This document shows positions 1 through 6,480 of a stretch of DNA of 9,598 nt, piece after piece. The DNA comes from Ruminococcaceae bacterium UBA1865 (GTDB lineage: Bacteria; Bacillota; Clostridia; Oscillospirales; Acutalibacteraceae): positions 8,000 through 17,597 of the forward strand of contig DDHX01000030.1 in the NCBI GenBank assembly GCA_002338255.1, read 5' to 3'. Positions within the stretch are counted from its first letter, which is position 1, and each line of letters begins with the position of its first letter. A program made the position numbers and the translations under genes. The notes under the pieces were generated by a model, which made no database searches, was not told the origin of the DNA, and saw nothing but the letters and a program-made list of their open reading frames with translations.

Positions 1-346
1 GTGTATCCTTCGAATTCATTCCACAGGTAATTGCTGCTGTACCAGTGCTATTAAGCAATTCTGCAGCATGTACATTTTTCATTTCAAGAATACATAAAAA
101 TCCGTTCGGAATTTTGATTTGTTCTGAAGCATTAAAGCTGTTTTTAAATATGATAATTCCACTGTCGAGTTCAATTTGCGGCAACTTTTCGCAGTCATAC
201 ACAAGAAACTTCATTTTATCCTCACCAAGCAGTGTGATGCGATCCGAGTTGTAATACTGCACACCGCCGTATTTTGACAACGAGGGCAACAGGGTACCGG
301 ATATGGAAGTATCATTTGCTTTACCGCATAAAATAATGTTCGTCAT
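1..346 (-). CDS. Unrecognised protein, N-terminal part (3' end outside window)
   Basis: An open frame starts at the ATG at 346-344 and stays open to the left edge, so only the first 115 residues are seen. It begins MTNIILCGKANDTSISGTLL and ends near TAAITCGMNSKDT. A purine-rich GAGAG stretch about six bases before the ATG is a modest ribosome binding site. There is no signal peptide or hydrophobic segment, so the product is probably cytoplasmic. The start (beta strand, then a Gly-containing turn, then a helix) suggests a nucleotide-binding alpha/beta fold, but there is no classical P-loop GxxxxGK[ST]. I have an unsupported impression of resemblance to uncharacterised clostridial proteins that carry the TCGMxxKDT stretch and look Mur-ligase-like, and I assign no function. 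It lies 79 bases downstream of the small gene at 426-641 on the same strand and may be co-transcribed with it. Confidence 0.75.
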   Translation of the reverse strand, partial: MTNIILCGKANDTSISGTLLPSLSKYGGVQYYNSDRITLLGEDKMKFLVYDCEKLPQIELDSGIIIFKNSFNASEQIKIPNGFLCILEMKNVHAAELLNSTGTAAITCGMNSKDT

Positions 347-425
347 TTTTTACTCTCGCTTTCAGTAAATCATTTGAAAACATTATTTGCTTTTGCCTGC
401 AAAAGTATGTGATTTTTATTTTAAA

Positions 426-641
426 TTATTTATGTATAAATTTATTTAAATGATCTCTTAGGCACACTGCCATTTTGGCATCAAGTTGTATATTCAACGG
501 GCAAGTTCCAAGGCCGGTTTCCTGCCCTGCTGTGTGAACCCAGATTGAAAAATACTCTTCGTTGGAATTAACGTCCATTACTGTTTTGTTACTTACACTG
601 ATCGTTCTGTTGCATTTCCGAATATCCATAATTCTTGCCAT
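426..641 (-). CDS. Small unrecognised protein, 71 aa
   Basis: I place the start at the ATG at 641-639 because AGAAGG at 656-651 lies nine bases upstream of it, the best Shine-Dalgarno match. The frame is open to an ATG at 683, which would give 85 aa, but that codon has only a poor AGG directly against it. The ATG at 650 is too close to AGAAGG. The product is soluble and small, with no membrane segment. Residues about 12-36 look like beta strands (alternating polar and hydrophobic), followed by a Gly-rich turn (GQETGLG, 39-45) and a C-terminal amphipathic helix (DAKMAVCLRDHLNKFI, 54-69). Cysteines are at 10, 47 and 60, with no CxxC pair. I do not recognise the family. A near-consensus sigma-A promoter lies upstream. 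Downstream there is a weak hairpin but no U-tract, so transcription may continue into the gene at 1-346. Confidence 0.7.
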   Translation of the reverse strand: MARIMDIRKCNRTISVSNKTVMDVNSNEEYFSIWVHTAGQETGLGTCPLNIQLDAKMAVCLRDHLNKFIHK

Positions 642-734
642 TTTTTCCATCCTTCTATTTGTGTAACGAGAAAAGCGTTTCATCCTGGGTTTTTTATGTT
701 TTAAAAAACGTTTTGCCTGTTATTTTTTATTTTT

Positions 735-763
735 ATTATACTTTTTAAAATAACAATTATCAA
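735..763 (-). promoter_or_regulatory. Sigma-A promoter for the 71-aa gene
   Basis: Reading the minus strand, TTGATA (763-758) is followed by exactly 17 bases and then TATAAT (740-735). This is a perfect -10 and a five-of-six -35 at optimal spacing. Transcription should start near 728, giving a leader of almost 90 nucleotides before the preferred start at 641. That leader contains an A/T-only dyad (GTTTTTT at 689-695 with AAAAAAC at 703-709). The promoter sits just past the stop codon of the deacetylase gene, so the small gene can be expressed independently of it. Confidence 0.75.
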
Positions 764-773
764 TAATCAAACC

Positions 774-1535
774 TCAATTTTTCAATTGCATTCCGGCGTT
801 ATTGACTGTATAGTTATCCTTGTAAATTAATTGTGAGACCGGCACGATTGCGTAGCCCTGCCCCTGCAAATTCTCTATGATTGCTGGCAGTGCAGTCGGC
901 GTATTCATCGCACCGTTATGAAACAAAACAATTGATCCTGGTTTTACGCTCGTTGTGACCCTCTGAACGATTTCTTTCGGAGTCGGATTTCGCCAGTCAA
1001 GGCTGTCAACATCCCATTGTATTGCATACATATTTGCTGATTTTGCTGCTTCCATCAATGCATTGTTATAATCGCCGTAAGGCGGCCGAAACAGAAGTGG
1101 GCTGATACCGGTGACGCTCTTGATTTTATTGTTACAGTCGGTCAGCTGGGCCATCATTTCAGTGTGCGCTAACTTTGGCATGTGAGGATGGGTATTGGAG
1201 TGATTACAGACCTCGTGCCCGGCGTTCGTGAGCGCTTTTACTGATTCCGGGTATTTATCCACCCATGCGCCGACAACAAAAAATGTTGTTTTAACGTGAT
1301 ATTTATTTAAAATATCAATTAACGTTTGCGTTTGCTCATTTCCCCATGCCGCATCAAACGAAATTGCAATTTTCTTTTCTGCTGTCTTGACACAATAAAT
1401 CGGAATGAGCCGTTTCGTCGCTGATGCCGTAATTGCTGCCACACCCTGAATCCCAATTAACACTGCCAGTGCGCCGGTAAGTAAACAGCACAACACCGTT
1501 AGAAATCTTTTTTTTGTAAGAATAAGAAATCTCAT
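774..1535 (-). CDS. PdaB-like polysaccharide deacetylase (CE4 family), membrane-anchored
   Basis: A carbohydrate esterase family 4 (NodB homology) protein of 253 aa, close to the length of Bacillus subtilis PdaB. Such enzymes remove N-acetyl groups from peptidoglycan or similar glycans outside the membrane; PdaB acts during sporulation. Residues about 10-37 form a hydrophobic signal or anchor segment. The CE4 motifs are in order: SFDAAWG (59-65, catalytic-base Asp61), HSNTH (112-116, metal-ligand His112 and His116), RPPYGDY (150-156), DVDSLDW (175-181) and LFHN (204-207, His206). In motif 1 the usual second Asp of TFDDG is Ala, a variation that PdaB-type proteins share. The start at 1535-1533 is chosen because AAGGGGG at 1549-1543 lies seven bases upstream; the frame extends to 1568 without a better site. 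No clear terminator follows the stop. Assignment to CE4 is firm; the sporulation role is inferred. Confidence 0.88.
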   Translation of the reverse strand: MRFLILTKKRFLTVLCCLLTGALAVLIGIQGVAAITASATKRLIPIYCVKTAEKKIAISFDAAWGNEQTQTLIDILNKYHVKTTFFVVGAWVDKYPESVKALTNAGHEVCNHSNTHPHMPKLAHTEMMAQLTDCNNKIKSVTGISPLLFRPPYGDYNNALMEAAKSANMYAIQWDVDSLDWRNPTPKEIVQRVTTSVKPGSIVLFHNGAMNTPTALPAIIENLQGQGYAIVPVSQLIYKDNYTVNNAGMQLKN

Positions 1536-1555
1536 AATCAATCCCCCTTGAGATA

Positions 1556-1583
1556 AATATATGTGCAAAGAGGCATGCTATTT
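1556..1583 (-). promoter_or_regulatory. Possible sporulation (sigma-E-like) promoter for the deacetylase
   Basis: On the minus strand, CATATATT (1563-1556) fits the sigma-E -10 pattern CATAnnnT, and AAATA (1583-1579) lies 15 bases upstream as a weak -35. The B. subtilis pdaB gene is known to be sigma-E dependent, which makes this worth noting. The predicted transcript would begin almost at the Shine-Dalgarno sequence, and the -35 match is poor, so this is only a candidate. No convincing sigma-A promoter is visible in the 135 bases between here and the upstream terminator. Confidence 0.22.
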
Positions 1584-1670
1584 GTTTTTTGTTGATGATT
1601 CTATAAAATCCTATAAATTTCTTCGATCATTAAAAATAATGCAGATTTCTTATGTAGTTTTAAATTCAGA

Positions 1671-1702
1671 GAAAAAAAGATAGTACATAAAATGCACTAT
1701 CT
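1671..1702 (-). terminator. Intrinsic terminator of the diguanylate cyclase gene
   Basis: On the minus strand AGATAGT (1702-1696) pairs with ACTATCT (1684-1678). The inner bases can extend the stem past one mismatch. The hairpin is followed at once by a run of six further Ts (1677-1672). It lies about 75 bases after the stop codon at 1780. The stem is A/T-rich, but the U-tract is good. A short A-run on the other side gives slight bidirectional character, though no plus-strand gene approaches it. Confidence 0.8.
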
Positions 1703-1779
1703 AAAAACACTTGCTCTAAAGAATTCTAAACATAAATTTTGCGTGAATAAAGCGGCAAGCCATTCCTTTACAACTTCAT

Positions 1780-3474
1780 TCAAGTGCTTATATTTTCGTC
1801 TGCTTGTTTAAGATCAGTCATCTTCATTTCACGCTTTTGCTTATACATTAGTTTATCGGCACGGTTCAGTGTCTGAAACAAATCACCATCATTAAGTTCA
1901 TGTTTTGCATAGCCGAATGCAATTTCAATTTTATTACTATGACTGCCGTTATAATCGTCTAAAGTACTCAGTAGGCGGTCAAAGCAAACATTCAGCTGAT
2001 TCTCATTACAATTCCTGACAATTACAACAAACTCATCTCCTCCGATTCTAAAACAATCCCCACAGGAATTAAAGGTTTCCTGAATTGCATCAGCAGCTGC
2101 TATAATCAGTTGATCACCGTATTTATGTCCAAAGCTATCATTAACATCTTTTAAATTATTTAAATCAAACGTTACGATCGTGGCTTCACACCTGGTATCG
2201 GACACATTTAATCTTTCCATTTCTTTTTCAAATGCGTTACGGTTTTTCTTTTGTGTCAAAATATCCATATATGCAAGGCTTTCCAGCATACGGGCCTTCA
2301 TCCCTAACTCAATCATGGAAAAGTGCTGAGAAACAGTGTCTTTTGCTAAAATTGCTATAAATACGAGCAGACCTGCCCTGCTAATCAGCGCACCATCCTG
2401 ATAAACTCCAGAATAATAGCGAATCATATCAATCAAATAGAAAACAAACATAAAAGCGGTACCGATTAAAAATGGCTTAGCCGTACGGTCTTTATATTTT
2501 AATGCATTTTCAGTGACTGTGAATATTGAAAGCAGCAGCGACGCGATAAGAACAAAATGTATTGCCTCTATTGTTTCAGGAAAATCCAATATATTGGCTA
2601 CCTGTAAAAATGTGCATACCATAAAGTTAATAGCTGCACCAACACAAAATATATCATATAGTTTCTCGTGGTGTTTCGCATAAACTGATTTTACAAACAT
2701 CAGATACGGTATGGGGCAAAGCATTAGCGAAAAATACATGATATAACCCAACACAAGCACATTATTAAATAATAGCTGAAACACGGGAATTTCAGCTAAT
2801 GCAGAAATTGATATTCCTATTGCAAACAAAGCTTGATAAAACAGGCTAAAATTTTGTTTCAAATTTTTTCGTGCAATAATAAATATCAGCAATAGTATAA
2901 CACCAAAACTCAGCACCAGAAAACTGACAATCATACTCGGCATAAAAGACATGATCATATTGCTAACGCTTGCACTTTTTGTTCCGATAATAATACTGTT
3001 AAAAGTTCCTGCATATTTTGCATACGGCGAACTAAATTTCAACGTGATTTGTTTTCCTTGTGACCCATCCGGCAAGTCAATAAAATGCCATGCAGTACAT
3101 GCGGGTGATTTTCCGAATTTAAATTGATTATTAAACCCAAACTGATAAATGAGTTTATTTTCCACAAATGCCTGAACTGTTGAATGGTAAGTGGAAAACG
3201 AAAGTGTCATTCCATTTTTTAAATCAGTCGGCAAAACATTACTAATTGAAGCAGTTTCATTTTTTTCTGTTCCAGGTTGGAAGTGAACCGGCAGCGTAAT
3301 ATTGTCATCAACACCATCATGATTTTCGAACAGCCAGCCGGTATTAAAATCGCTGACTCCTTCTTTATCGATATTCATTTGATCCATTCGAAATGTTGTA
3401 CAAATGAAGACGATGACTATTGCAGATATAAATAATAGAAAAAAATAAACAGTTAGCATCTTCGGTTTATGCAA
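1780..3474 (-). CDS. Membrane diguanylate cyclase (GGDEF) with extracytoplasmic sensor domain
   Basis: A 564-aa protein predicted to make cyclic di-GMP from two GTP. Numbering from the TTG at 3474: a membrane segment at about 7-27, an extracytoplasmic beta-rich domain at about 28-175 (resembling the ligand-binding DISM-type modules), a block of about seven membrane segments at 178-378, a short linker helix, and a GGDEF domain at about 395-550. The active-site motif RIGGDEF is intact (GGDEF 478-482), and the metal-binding FDLNNLKDVND is at 436-446. The RxxD inhibitory site expected just before GGDEF is absent (SCGDCF is there instead), so classical product inhibition through it is not expected. 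There is no EAL domain. The start is TTG because a strong GAGGTGG ribosome site sits eight bases before it; an earlier in-frame TTG at 3501 has none. It has its own promoter and terminator. The sensed signal is unknown. Confidence 0.9.
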   Translation of the reverse strand: MHKPKMLTVYFFLLFISAIVIVFICTTFRMDQMNIDKEGVSDFNTGWLFENHDGVDDNITLPVHFQPGTEKNETASISNVLPTDLKNGMTLSFSTYHSTVQAFVENKLIYQFGFNNQFKFGKSPACTAWHFIDLPDGSQGKQITLKFSSPYAKYAGTFNSIIIGTKSASVSNMIMSFMPSMIVSFLVLSFGVILLLIFIIARKNLKQNFSLFYQALFAIGISISALAEIPVFQLLFNNVLVLGYIMYFSLMLCPIPYLMFVKSVYAKHHEKLYDIFCVGAAINFMVCTFLQVANILDFPETIEAIHFVLIASLLLSIFTVTENALKYKDRTAKPFLIGTAFMFVFYLIDMIRYYSGVYQDGALISRAGLLVFIAILAKDTVSQHFSMIELGMKARMLESLAYMDILTQKKNRNAFEKEMERLNVSDTRCEATIVTFDLNNLKDVNDSFGHKYGDQLIIAAADAIQETFNSCGDCFRIGGDEFVVIVRNCNENQLNVCFDRLLSTLDDYNGSHSNKIEIAFGYAKHELNDGDLFQTLNRADKLMYKQKREMKMTDLKQADENIST

Positions 3475-3482
3475 ATAGTTCA

Positions 3483-3489
3483 CCACCTC
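3483..3489 (-). promoter_or_regulatory. Ribosome binding site that fixes a TTG start
   Basis: GAGGTGG (3489-3483 on the minus strand) lies eight bases before TTG at 3474-3472. The nearest downstream ATG, at 3459, is about 23 bases from it, which is too far. The upstream TTG at 3501 is preceded only by A/T. This supports initiation at TTG 3474. Confidence 0.7.
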
Positions 3490-3511
3490 AAAATAAGACA
3501 AATATAGTTAA

Positions 3512-3540
3512 ATAATATACTTTTTGAGTTAAAAAAGCAA
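3512..3540 (-). promoter_or_regulatory. Sigma-A-like promoter for the diguanylate cyclase gene
   Basis: On the minus strand TTGCTT (3540-3535), a 17-base spacer and TATTAT (3517-3512) form a plausible sigma-A promoter. Transcription would start near 3505, leaving a leader of about 30 bases that includes the GAGGTGG ribosome site. An overlapping TATATT offset by two bases could serve as an alternative -10. Confidence 0.55.
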
Positions 3541-3677
3541 TGATAATCAACGATTTAGAGTCTAATTGAGAAAAATTAACAAATATACCCTTCGCATATT
3601 AGCCCGAACTCTAATCTTTATTCACGATAGTTTTAATGATTATTTTGCATTTTTGTTGTGTAAAAAGTCTAAGTTCA

Positions 3678-3707
3678 TACAGAAATTATCTTAAGATAAT
3701 CTCTGTA
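3678..3707. repeat. 30-bp near-perfect palindrome in the divergent spacer
   Basis: The arms TACAGAAATTATCTT and AAGATAATCTCTGTA meet with no loop and match at 14 of 15 positions, with the A3684/C3701 pair as the only mismatch. The core is ATTATCTTAAGATAAT. No T-run follows on either strand, so it is not an intrinsic terminator. It lies 35 bases upstream of the extended -10 element of tdk and about 140 bases upstream of the diguanylate cyclase promoter. The length and symmetry suit an operator for a dimeric regulator (for example a winged-helix MarR-type protein), but no such regulator gene is next to it. Confidence 0.8.
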
Positions 3708-3742
3708 ATCCTATGCTCAATATTCCATAATTGGCTAAATGA

Positions 3743-3751
3743 TGTTATAAT
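3743..3751 (+). promoter_or_regulatory. Extended -10 promoter of tdk
   Basis: TGTTATAAT (TG at 3743-3744, TATAAT at 3746-3751) is a perfect extended -10 element. The bases 17 upstream (TTCCAT) make only a weak -35, as is common for extended -10 promoters. Transcription would begin near 3758 and leave a leader of about 28 bases containing the GGAGG ribosome site at 3774-3778. Confidence 0.65.
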
Positions 3752-3785
3752 AAAAACTACCGCTAAATAAACCGGAGGAATTAAT

Positions 3786-4370
3786 ATGCCTAAATTGTAC
3801 TTTAAATACGGAGCCATGGGCAGCAGCAAAACCGCACAAGCCTTAATGGTAAAGTTCAACTATGAGGAAAAAGGATACCGTGTAGGACTTCTGAAGCCAT
3901 CCGTGGATAACAGGGATGGTGAAACAATCGTAAAATCCCGTATAGGCTTGCAGGATAAGGGTATTTTAATTGATCATGATTTAAATATTTATCACTGGTT
4001 CTTACAGAACAGATACGACGTTTTGATTGTGGACGAAGCGCAATTTTTATCCGGTGCTCAAATTGAACAACTCAAGGATATCACTATGGAATTTGTTCCC
4101 GTACTTTGTTTTGGGCTGAAGACCGACTTTCAAACACATTTATTTGAAGGCAGTAAACGTCTTTTTGAAATAGCCGACTCTATTACAGAGATAAAATCAG
4201 TTTGCATTTGTGGGCGCAAAGCCGAAGTAAACGCAAGAATCTACAATGGTAAAATAGTCCGCGAAGGCGCTCAGGTTTTCATCGGAGGCAACGAAAGCTA
4301 TATCGGTTTATGTTATGAATGCTGGAAAAAGAATAAGATCGACAAAATTCCAATTATTGATAAGAATTAA
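3786..4370 (+). CDS. tdk: Thymidine kinase
   Basis: Phosphorylates thymidine to dTMP with ATP in the cytoplasmic pyrimidine salvage pathway. At 194 aa it has the normal length for a type II (TK1-like) enzyme. The P-loop is GAMGSSKT (9-16). The Walker B/catalytic segment is VDEAQF (82-87), with Glu84 as the likely base. The lasso/zinc region has Cys140 and Cys142 (CICGRKA) plus Cys176 and Cys179 (CYEC), and IGGNESY (166-172) binds the base. The CxC form followed by GRKA, and the GGNE-Y stretch, match the E. coli Tdk branch more than the CxxC branch typical of Bacillus. The start ATG has GGAGG seven bases upstream. It is the only plus-strand gene here, with its own extended -10 promoter and a terminator four bases after the stop. 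Confidence 0.96.
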   Translation: MPKLYFKYGAMGSSKTAQALMVKFNYEEKGYRVGLLKPSVDNRDGETIVKSRIGLQDKGILIDHDLNIYHWFLQNRYDVLIVDEAQFLSGAQIEQLKDITMEFVPVLCFGLKTDFQTHLFEGSKRLFEIADSITEIKSVCICGRKAEVNARIYNGKIVREGAQVFIGGNESYIGLCYECWKKNKIDKIPIIDKN

Positions 4371-4374
4371 AAAT

Positions 4375-4410
4375 AAGCTCACAGTTTTATGATGACTGTG
4401 AGCTTTTTAT
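4375..4410 (+). terminator. Intrinsic terminator of tdk
   Basis: A perfect 11-bp stem, AAGCTCACAGT (4375-4385) with ACTGTGAGCTT (4395-4405), encloses a nine-base loop and runs into a T-tract ending at 4408. It begins four bases after the tdk stop codon. Confidence 0.93.
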
Positions 4411-4415
4411 AATGC

Positions 4416-4449
4416 AAAAAGCCCCGATGCAATGAGATTGCATCGGGGC
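4416..4449 (-). terminator. Intrinsic terminator of the nucleotide-sugar dehydratase gene
   Basis: A perfect 13-bp G/C-rich stem (4421-4433 with 4437-4449, arms GCCCCGATGCAAT and ATTGCATCGGGGC) has a three-base loop. On the minus strand it is followed by TTTTT (4420-4416). It lies five bases past the stop codon at 4455 and only about 10 bases from the end of the tdk terminator, so two convergent genes are separated by two separate hairpins. Confidence 0.94.
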
Positions 4450-4454
4450 AGATA

Positions 4455-6365
4455 TTAATTTGCAAGCGCGTCGGTTTCCTCCGCATGTCCTGAATAGGTC
4501 GGAACAAGCTGATGGACTATCTCCATCATTTTAACGTTATTGAAGCCGGCAACTTCACGGAGCCGTTCAATTTCATTCAGGAAAGTTCCTTCATTAAATG
4601 GTATCGGTGTACCGATGTATATCAATTCATGAGAAGTCTTTTGGCAACCGCCCTCACTGTCCAGTAAAAGCTCCTCGTAAAGCTTTTCACCGGGACGCAA
4701 GCCCGTATACTCTATCTTAATATCAACATCCGGCTGCAAACCGGAAAGACGAATCAAGTTGCGCGCCAAATCAACAATTTTTACAGGCTGACCCATATCA
4801 AGCACAAAGATTTCTCCGCCACGAGCCATGCCGCCTGCCTGGATTACCAAACGTGCCGCTTCAGGAATCGTCATAAAATATCGTATAATATCGGGATGGG
4901 TAACAGTTACCGGACCGCCATTTTCAATCTGCTTTTTAAAAAGCGGAATCACGCTGCCGTTGCTGCCCAAAACATTGCCAAAACGCACTGCCACATAATC
5001 AGTTTTACTGTGGCGGCTGTAATATTGAATAATCAGTTCACAGATACGCTTTGTTGCTCCCATAATATTCGTGGGATTAACTGCCTTATCGGTGGAAATC
5101 AACACCATTCGCTTCACGTCAAACTTGTCGCACGCCTGCGCGACATTAAGTGTGCCAAACACATTGTTCTTGACCGCTTCACCAGGGCTTAATTCCATCA
5201 GTGGCACATGCTTATGAGCAGCCGCGTGGAATACGACATCCGGCTGACATACGGAGAAAATATGTTCAATTCTTGCCTTATCCCTAACAGAGCCAATTAG
5301 AACCTCTAAATCAAGATGCTTAAAACGCATTAAAAGTTCGTTTTGTAAATCATAAGCGTTATTTTCATAGATATCAAATATAATTAATTTTTTAGGGTTG
5401 AAAAGGGCGATTTGACGGCAAAGCTCACTGCCAATTGATCCACCACCACCCGTTACGAGCACGGTCTTATTTTTCAGGTAACCGCAAATTTCCGCTGTAT
5501 TTAAATTGATTTCATCCCTGCCTAAAAGATCAATAATATCTACATTTCTGACCTTGAGCGGGTCAGCGCTGTCCTCGATGATTTCGTACAGAGCCGGTAT
5601 GGTTTTCAGCTGGCATCCGGTTTTCGCACAGATGCTTAAAATATCCTGCTTGTCCTTCTTGTTTGCAGACGCAATTGCAAGCACTATTTGGTCGACGTTA
5701 TACCTTACAGCCATCTTTGGGATGCTTTCACGCCCACCTACAACCCTAACGCCATGAATACGTGTTCCCTTTTTACGTCTGTCATCATCAATCGCAACAA
5801 CGGGAATGCCTTTGCTTTCAGGCGCATTTTTCATATCTTTAATAACCATGGAGCCCATTTCGCCCGCACCGATGACCATAACACGGTTAAACTCGTCACT
5901 GTCCTCCTTATTAATCTGGCTTTTCCGCTTCATTCTTCGTACCAGACGGAAACTGAACCGTGAAGCTCCGACAAAGAAAAAGGTAAACACCAAACCCATC
6001 ACATAGACAGATATTGGAAAACGCTTTACATGAAGAAGCTGCCAGGAAACCTGCTGAGAAAAGGTAAATCCAAGAATTGTCACAATAAAACCAGCAAGCG
6101 TAACCGCGTAGAAAATTTGAAGAAGTTCATCCATGCTGGCGAATTGCCACATCGTAGTGTAAAACCGGAAGACGGTAAACGTGACAATAAAAATTACAGT
6201 AATCCATGGAATCCATGCCTGAAAGGATTCCAAGTCATAGGGATCCGGAAAAACACGCCCTTCGTAACGTAATAAATACGCAACCCAGTAGCTAAAATAA
6301 ATACAGACAATATCTATTATAATCTGAGGAATTAAATTTCTAAATGTAATTCTTTTGTTTTTCAT
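4455..6365 (-). CDS. Nucleotide-sugar 4,6-dehydratase, CapD/PglF/EpsC type, membrane-bound
   Basis: A 636-aa long-form member of the family with WbpM, PglF and CapD, whose members convert UDP-GlcNAc (or a related sugar) to the 4-keto-6-deoxy form for capsule, O-glycan or diacetamido-sugar synthesis. Residues 1-145 contain four membrane helices (about 10-32, 52-68, 83-101, 117-136). A first Rossmann region starts at VIGAGEMG (164-171). The catalytic SDR domain starts at TGGGGSIG (305-312), followed by the HAAAHKHVPLME segment (380-391), STDKAVNPTNIMGATK (424-439) and RFGNVLGS (461-468). The usual Tyr of YxxxK is replaced by Met435 with Lys439, and Thr425-Asp426-Lys427 is present, the normal arrangement for this inverting-dehydratase group. 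The length is normal. GGGAG lies about eight bases before the ATG. It stands alone between its own promoter and terminator, with no glycosyltransferase nearby, so the final glycan is unknown. Confidence 0.93.
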   Translation of the reverse strand: MKNKRITFRNLIPQIIIDIVCIYFSYWVAYLLRYEGRVFPDPYDLESFQAWIPWITVIFIVTFTVFRFYTTMWQFASMDELLQIFYAVTLAGFIVTILGFTFSQQVSWQLLHVKRFPISVYVMGLVFTFFFVGASRFSFRLVRRMKRKSQINKEDSDEFNRVMVIGAGEMGSMVIKDMKNAPESKGIPVVAIDDDRRKKGTRIHGVRVVGGRESIPKMAVRYNVDQIVLAIASANKKDKQDILSICAKTGCQLKTIPALYEIIEDSADPLKVRNVDIIDLLGRDEINLNTAEICGYLKNKTVLVTGGGGSIGSELCRQIALFNPKKLIIFDIYENNAYDLQNELLMRFKHLDLEVLIGSVRDKARIEHIFSVCQPDVVFHAAAHKHVPLMELSPGEAVKNNVFGTLNVAQACDKFDVKRMVLISTDKAVNPTNIMGATKRICELIIQYYSRHSKTDYVAVRFGNVLGSNGSVIPLFKKQIENGGPVTVTHPDIIRYFMTIPEAARLVIQAGGMARGGEIFVLDMGQPVKIVDLARNLIRLSGLQPDVDIKIEYTGLRPGEKLYEELLLDSEGGCQKTSHELIYIGTPIPFNEGTFLNEIERLREVAGFNNVKMMEIVHQLVPTYSGHAEETDALAN

Positions 6366-6400
6366 ACAATTACTCCCGCATAAAGATTTTTAACTGATAC

Positions 6401-6409
6401 AGTATAGCA
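6401..6409 (-). promoter_or_regulatory. Extended -10 promoter of the dehydratase gene
   Basis: The minus strand reads TGCTATACT (6409-6401): a TG motif one base before TATACT. The -35 region is poor (TTTTAT at 17-base spacing), consistent with an extended -10 promoter. The transcript would start near 6394, about 29 bases before the start codon. No U-tailed hairpin separates it from the ABC gene cluster upstream, so some readthrough from that cluster is possible. Confidence 0.55.
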
Positions 6410-6480
6410 CAAACCGAATACAAATAAAACAATAAATTCTATTTATACGGATATTATCGCACACTACATAATAAAATGTG

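Noticed and set aside
45..254. Plus-strand open frame of 69 codons
   Set aside because: It lies antisense to the well-formed minus-strand start at 346, has no ribosome site and an unstructured product; it is a shadow frame.
390..405. Palindrome CTTTTGC-CT-GCAAAAG as a terminator after the small gene
   Set aside because: The stem is short, its loop would be strained, and no T-run follows on the minus strand, so termination is not supported.
3541..3785. Cyclic di-GMP riboswitch in the spacer next to the diguanylate cyclase
   Set aside because: No GEMM-type core or tetraloop-receptor arrangement is visible; apart from promoters the only clear structure is the 30-bp palindrome.
4896..6272. Several plus-strand open frames opposite the dehydratase gene
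   Set aside because: They overlap a full-length gene with clear family motifs, lack ribosome sites and encode low-complexity unrelated sequence.
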